From NCBI GenBank assembly GCA_945861765.1, contig CAMAWP010000025.1, positions 1-37,779 on the forward strand: a stretch of DNA of 37,779 nt, written 5' to 3'. Each line of letters opens with the position of its first letter. The stretch's first letter is position 1. The position numbers and the translations under genes are program-made. Positions 35,264 through 37,779 of the stretch are shown in pieces. This stretch comes from Akkermansia muciniphila (GTDB taxonomy: Bacteria; Verrucomicrobiota; Verrucomicrobiia; Limisphaerales; SIBE01). The notes beneath the pieces are model-generated. The model worked only from the letters and a program-made list of their open reading frames with translations, had not been told where the DNA came from and did no database searches.

Positions 35264-37779
35264 CTAGTCGTCATCCCTATGACCGCGGACGAACGCTGCA
35301 CGGACGGGCGCAGGCATCGGCGATCCTGGGCCTTTAACGGAGCGCCAGACCACTTCGTTAAGCTGCAGATCATCGGCGGCATCTTCGCGGGCGAAATTCA
35401 TTTTCTCGGACAATTCCCTGCCCCAGGCCTGCGGGCTGTTCCGCTCTTGAAGATTCGCGCGAGGGGTCTCGGCCACGTAAGGACGCGGATCGGATCGCGA
35501 TTGAAAGGAGTTGAACATCGGCATGGCCGCGGCATCAAATTGCGACATGGGCTGCAATCCCAGAATTAATTCGATCGTGCGCAGCATGCTGGCGGTCGAA
35601 TACATCGTCGAGTCCACCGCGCCGCGCCGGCTGTAAGGGCTGATGGCATAGGCAATGGTCCGGTGTGCGTCAATGTGATCGGGACCATTCTGAGCGTCAT
35701 CTTCTACCACGAAGATGGCGGTTTGCGGCCAGAAGCGCGACCGCGAGACGGCTTCAACAACCCGGCCAAAAGCCAGGTCGTTTTCCGCCATAAATGCCGT
35801 GGGCGTTAGCTTGCCGACGCTGGTCCCGGAAGTATGGTCGTTCGGCAGCCGAACGATTTGGAGCCGCGGCATTTCTCCTTCGCGTTCAAAGCGCCCCAAT
35901 TCCGAGATGAAACGATCGGCGCGAGACAAATCGGAGTACTCCATGTCGAAACTGCGAAAGGCCGGATCGAAGTGGCCTTGCAACGATGGGACCAGCGTAA
36001 AGCACGGTTCATTCGTGGTCGCTCCGTTGTTGACGAATTCGCCGTAGCTCCGATAACTCACGCCGGCCTGGCGCGCGCGATCCCAAATATACCCGCCCGC
36101 CGGCTCTGCGATCTTGAACCGGCCTTCGCTGGGATAAGTGTACTTTCCACTCTTATTATGGCCGTAACTCATGGGCCACATCTTTTCGACGAAGTCGGTC
36201 GCATAGGCGCCCACGGACCATTCGTGGCCGTCAGCGCTGACTTCGCTCTCGACATAAAAATTATCCAGCAAGACAAATTCGCGGGCCAGCTTGTGGTGGT
36301 TGGGCGTGATGGCTTCGGGGAACAGGCACAGGCTCGGATCTCCGTTACCCTGCGGCATATCACCGAGGACCTGGTCGTAAGTCCGATTCTCTTTGATGAT
36401 GTAAATGCAGTACCGAATCGGACTGGCCTGGCCGAGCCGGACGGGAATTGGATGGCCCTTGTCCCGCGTCACGCGGTCGGCGGGCGGACGGGGTGGCGAG
36501 CAGCGCAGGCAGCGCTCCGTGTATTCGCGCATGCGTTCGTCGAATTTATCCGCGCCGGGAAGATCGATCACGCTGATGGTGCCTTGAAACAGGCCGCCAA
36601 TGTACTCCTGGACCGAGGCCGGCGGTTCGCGGCCGGGCTGAGGCCCGTATCGGTTTGCTTTCGAGATCACGCCTTTTCCGTTTGCCACGAGCAATCGGCG
36701 TCCGTCCGGCGTCAATCGCACGGAAGTGGGATACCAACCCACGGGAATGAAACCCAGCGAACGGCTTTTCCCCGGCGTAGCGACATCGAAGACAGCGACC
36801 GCATTGATGTTAGCATTCGCCACGAAGAGTCGCGATTCGTCCGGCGAAAGCGCCAGGCTGTTGGGAGTCGATCCAGGAGGTGACGCCGGATCAAGAGCCG
36901 CCGTGAGTTTCTCGATGGTTCGACCGCTTTCGGTGTCGATGACGCTGACGGTGTTGCGATTGGCATTCGCGACGAAGAGGTGGCGTCCCGATCGGCTCAG
37001 AATCATTTCATTCGGATGTTCCTCAGTCGGCCATCGGGTCATCAATTGATCGGTTTTGAGATCGATAACCTGGACGGCGGACTGCGCCCAGAGGCTGACG
37101 TAGAGGCGTTGCCGCGCTTCATCCACGACGCACGCATACGGATAGGGAGCGCGCTCATTCAGCACCTCGAGCAACGCACGGGCGCGCTTGGTGACGGCAT
37201 CGTTATCCACATCGCGCAACGGATCCTGCTCTTGGACTGCCGGGACCAAGCCCGAATCCGCCAACGCGATGTCGCCCAAGGTGCGTTGCGCTTCGAGATC
37301 GACCTTGCTCACCGACTGCGCCAGCAAATTGACGGCCCAGAGTCGTTTTCCATTCTGATCGATCGCCAACCCCGCCGGGACGCCACGCTCTCGAACGTCC
37401 CGGAGCGCGATGGTTCGATGCCCAAAGAGATGGCCGGCGCGAAAATCGAAGACGTGGATCGCTTCGAGGCCGGCACCGCTGGCGTACAGGTGTTCTCCGT
37501 TCCGCGAAAAGACGATCCCATAAAACGACTCGTCCAAATTTGCCCGAGAGACGATCTTGAGCGTCTTCAAGTCCAGGACCGCAATCTCATGAGGTCCATA
37601 ACCACAGTGCAACACCGCCGCGTACTGGCCGTCGGGGTGGACCACAATCTGAACCGGGAAATCTCCGACGACAATCTGGCGCCCCACAGGATTCAACGAC
37701 CATTGGTTGGGAAGCAGCACCGAGCCGTCGGCCCGGGGACCAGGGAATACGCCCGCGCTCGAACGCTCCGCCGGTGTCG
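35264..37779 (-). CDS. YncE-type propeller / phosphoesterase-family protein, 5' end outside window
   Basis: At least 838 aa. The frame is open to the window edge (TPAERSSAGVFPGPRADGSV before the internal GTG at 37720), so the true start and any signal peptide lie beyond 37779. It has propeller repeats (LFVANANRNTVSVIDTESG, LFVANANINAVAVFDV), then the phosphoesterase domain: [74 protein letters not shown]. The middle contains CLRCSPPRPPADRV, absent in the paralogue. Clearly a paralogue of 32503-34947, with the same order of domains. Ends in the acidic-tailed RGHRDDD. Confidence 0.9.
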   Translation of the reverse strand, partial: TPAERSSAGVFPGPRADGSVLLPNQWSLNPVGRQIVVGDFPVQIVVHPDGQYAAVLHCGYGPHEIAVLDLKTLKIVSRANLDESFYGIVFSRNGEHLYASGAGLEAIHVFDFRAGHLFGHRTIALRDVRERGVPAGLAIDQNGKRLWAVNLLAQSVSKVDLEAQRTLGDIALADSGLVPAVQEQDPLRDVDNDAVTKRARALLEVLNERAPYPYACVVDEARQRLYVSLWAQSAVQVIDLKTDQLMTRWPTEEHPNEMILSRSGRHLFVANANRNTVSVIDTESGRTIEKLTAALDPASPPGSTPNSLALSPDESRLFVANANINAVAVFDVATPGKSRSLGFIPVGWYPTSVRLTPDGRRLLVANGKGVISKANRYGPQPGREPPASVQEYIGGLFQGTISVIDLPGADKFDERMREYTERCLRCSPPRPPADRVTRDKGHPIPVRLGQASPIRYCIYIIKENRTYDQVLGDMPQGNGDPSLCLFPEAITPNHHKLAREFVLLDNFYVESEVSADGHEWSVGAYATDFVEKMWPMSYGHNKSGKYTYPSEGRFKIAEPAGGYIWDRARQAGVSYRSYGEFVNNGATTNEPCFTLVPSLQGHFDPAFRSFDMEYSDLSRADRFISELGRFEREGEMPRLQIVRLPNDHTSGTSVGKLTPTAFMAENDLAFGRVVEAVSRSRFWPQTAIFVVEDDAQNGPDHIDAHRTIAYAISPYSRRGAVDSTMYSTASMLRTIELILGLQPMSQFDAAAMPMFNSFQSRSDPRPYVAETPRANLQERNSPQAWGRELSEKMNFAREDAADDLQLNEVVWRSVKGPGSPMPAPVRAAFVRGHRDDD

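Noticed and set aside
35834-36883. A 349-aa plus-strand frame opposite the phosphoesterase gene
   Set aside because: The minus strand encodes recognised propeller and phosphoesterase motifs; the plus frame has none.

Overview
The window looks like a chromosomal segment of a Verrucomicrobiota bacterium, probably of the Pedosphaera/Limisphaerales type. This is inferred from gene content: several prepilin-like secreted proteins with GFTLIELL-type N-termini and H-x-x-G-DG C-terminal motifs, a PVC-type beta-propeller 'dehydrogenase' followed by a HEAT/haem protein, FG-GAP proteins, and very large secreted proteins. No 16S rRNA is present, so the lineage cannot be fixed here.

Layout. 1-2404 is a housekeeping block: ssrA (tmRNA, minus strand, tag ending ANQELALAA), then on the plus strand rpsP, a KH-domain gene (khpA-like), trmD and rplS, closed by a terminator. 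2430-8316 is a minus-strand cluster: FG-GAP protein, propeller protein, haem protein, DJ-1/PfpI protein. 8518-9226 is a decayed IS630-family transposase. 9331-12203 holds a purple-acid-phosphatase-like metallophosphoesterase with a broken C-terminus and a NagD-like HAD phosphatase. 12443-16486 is a 1347-aa secreted protein. 16705-19577 holds two prepilin-like genes around a glycerophosphodiester phosphodiesterase gene. 19721-21603 is an MFS transporter plus a PhnZ-like HD oxygenase. 21803-26257 encodes a 1484-aa secreted protein with two tandem ~349-aa repeats and two DNRLRE-like domains. 26268-27138 is a REP/RAYT unit. 27157-27972 is another prepilin-like gene. 28114-30635 is a second, largely decayed phosphonate-type cluster: MFS tail, phnW with an internal deletion, phnZ fragment, and an intact phosphonate-type alcohol dehydrogenase. 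30758-31426 is a BtaB-like methyltransferase. 31775-37779 is a tandem duplication of a (propeller + phosphoesterase)/(prepilin-like) pair in which one prepilin copy is dead.

How the genes fit together. Apart from the ribosomal block, much of the window concerns phosphorus: phosphomonoesterase-like, HAD, GDPD, phosphonate oxidation and transamination, two alkaline-phosphatase-superfamily proteins, and a methyltransferase resembling betaine-lipid synthesis enzymes. Much of it is also visibly decaying: nonsense codons, an in-frame deletion of an active site, frameshifts and gene fragments. I read it as a phosphorus-scavenging and secretion region that has been duplicated, interrupted and partly degraded. 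The phosphorus theme is an inference from family membership, and no Pho box was recognised by eye.
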